DNA from: DASVBE01 sp963770375
GTDB lineage: Bacteria > Actinomycetota > Actinomycetes > Streptosporangiales > Streptosporangiaceae
DNA: 64,000 nt
Reading direction: 5' to 3'
NCBI GenBank assembly: GCA_963770375.1
Contig: CAVYPM010000005.1
Coordinates: 1-64,000, forward strand
In this document: positions 63,884 through 64,000 of the stretch, in pieces
Layout of the letters: each line of letters opens with the position of its first letter
How positions within the stretch are numbered: the first letter of the stretch is position 1
The notes under the pieces: generated by a model
Told to the model about the DNA's origin: nothing
Databases searched by the model: none
What the model saw: only the letters and a program-made list of their open reading frames with translations
Position numbers and translations under genes: made by a program

Positions 63884-64000
63884 CGTTCGCCCCTTCCGCT
63901 CATGGGCGCCGATCTACCGCCTGGCCGGTATATCGGTCATGCCCTTCAGCGAGGAGCCGCATGCCGGTGCGATCAAGCCCCGGGACAGCCTGGTACTGGC
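63884..64000. other. right edge, rny upstream region
   Basis: 117 bp with no complete gene. It should hold the rny promoter; no strong -35/-10 pair was found. Confidence 0.5.

Overview
This is a 64 kb stretch of a very GC-rich actinobacterial chromosome. The evidence is the gene order (dgt-dnaG-rpoD, rpsT/lepA/hemW/hrcA/dnaJ/rsmE, phoH/ybeY/corC/era/recO/uppS, miaB/miaA/dapF), strong G/C preference at third codon positions, frequent GTG starts, DUF1707 and DUF6703 proteins, SigE-type ECF factors and a CIRCE operator. The order resembles Streptosporangiales and related actinomycetes; that placement is an inference from gene order and not a phylogeny.

Region by region. 1-1.2 kb: a beta-lactamase-fold serine hydrolase. 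1.23-7.94 kb: an apparent genomic island in the 3' half of a tRNA-Asn(GTT) gene, bounded by a perfect 46-bp direct repeat. It carries an EthD-like gene, a CxxC small protein, an HxlR regulator, a MazG-like pyrophosphohydrolase, a nonapeptide-repeat protein, a methyltransferase, three frameshifted genes (a MPFVYHLC-type conserved hypothetical, ridA, lysR) and a 38-bp perfect palindrome. I found no integrase. 8-24.8 kb: YtxH-like protein, primary sigma factor, DNA primase, HAD phosphatase, a pentapeptide-repeat protein with a 37-aa membrane protein upstream, a ferredoxin reductase-like flavoprotein, dGTPase, pyruvate phosphate dikinase, an ECF sigma factor with a wrecked WD40-like partner, a 6PGDH-like reductase, a secreted protein and glycyl-tRNA synthetase. 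24.8-37.3 kb: two minus-strand housekeeping runs (HIT-phoH-ybeY-corC-cdd-like-era-recO-uppS and hemW-hrcA-dnaJ-rsmE), separated by an ECF sigma/membrane partner pair. 37.3-42.2 kb: MOSC protein, DUF1707 protein, lepA, rpsT, holA.

42.2-46 kb: accessory genes (WYL regulator, alpha/beta hydrolase, hutI) and a gene-poor stretch. 46-53.6 kb: hflX, then malate synthase with glcD-glcE-glcF. Together these can oxidise glycolate to glyoxylate and condense it with acetyl-CoA to malate. 53.6-55.5 kb: a ribbon-helix-helix/HicB-like gene with two GACGTC-rich operator arrays and a probably leaderless promoter, a frameshifted DUF4097 gene and a small membrane protein. 55.6-64 kb: dapF, miaA, a LigB-like protein, miaB, an S9 peptidase and RNase Y.

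A recurring pattern is single-base frameshifts in about nine accessory genes, while roughly 40 kb of core genes read cleanly. I read this mainly as real decay of accessory DNA, but indel errors in GC-rich runs have to be excluded. The most attractive candidates for undescribed biology are the tRNA-Asn island with its palindrome and nonapeptide-repeat protein, and the 53.6-55.5 kb RHH/DUF4097/small membrane protein cassette.
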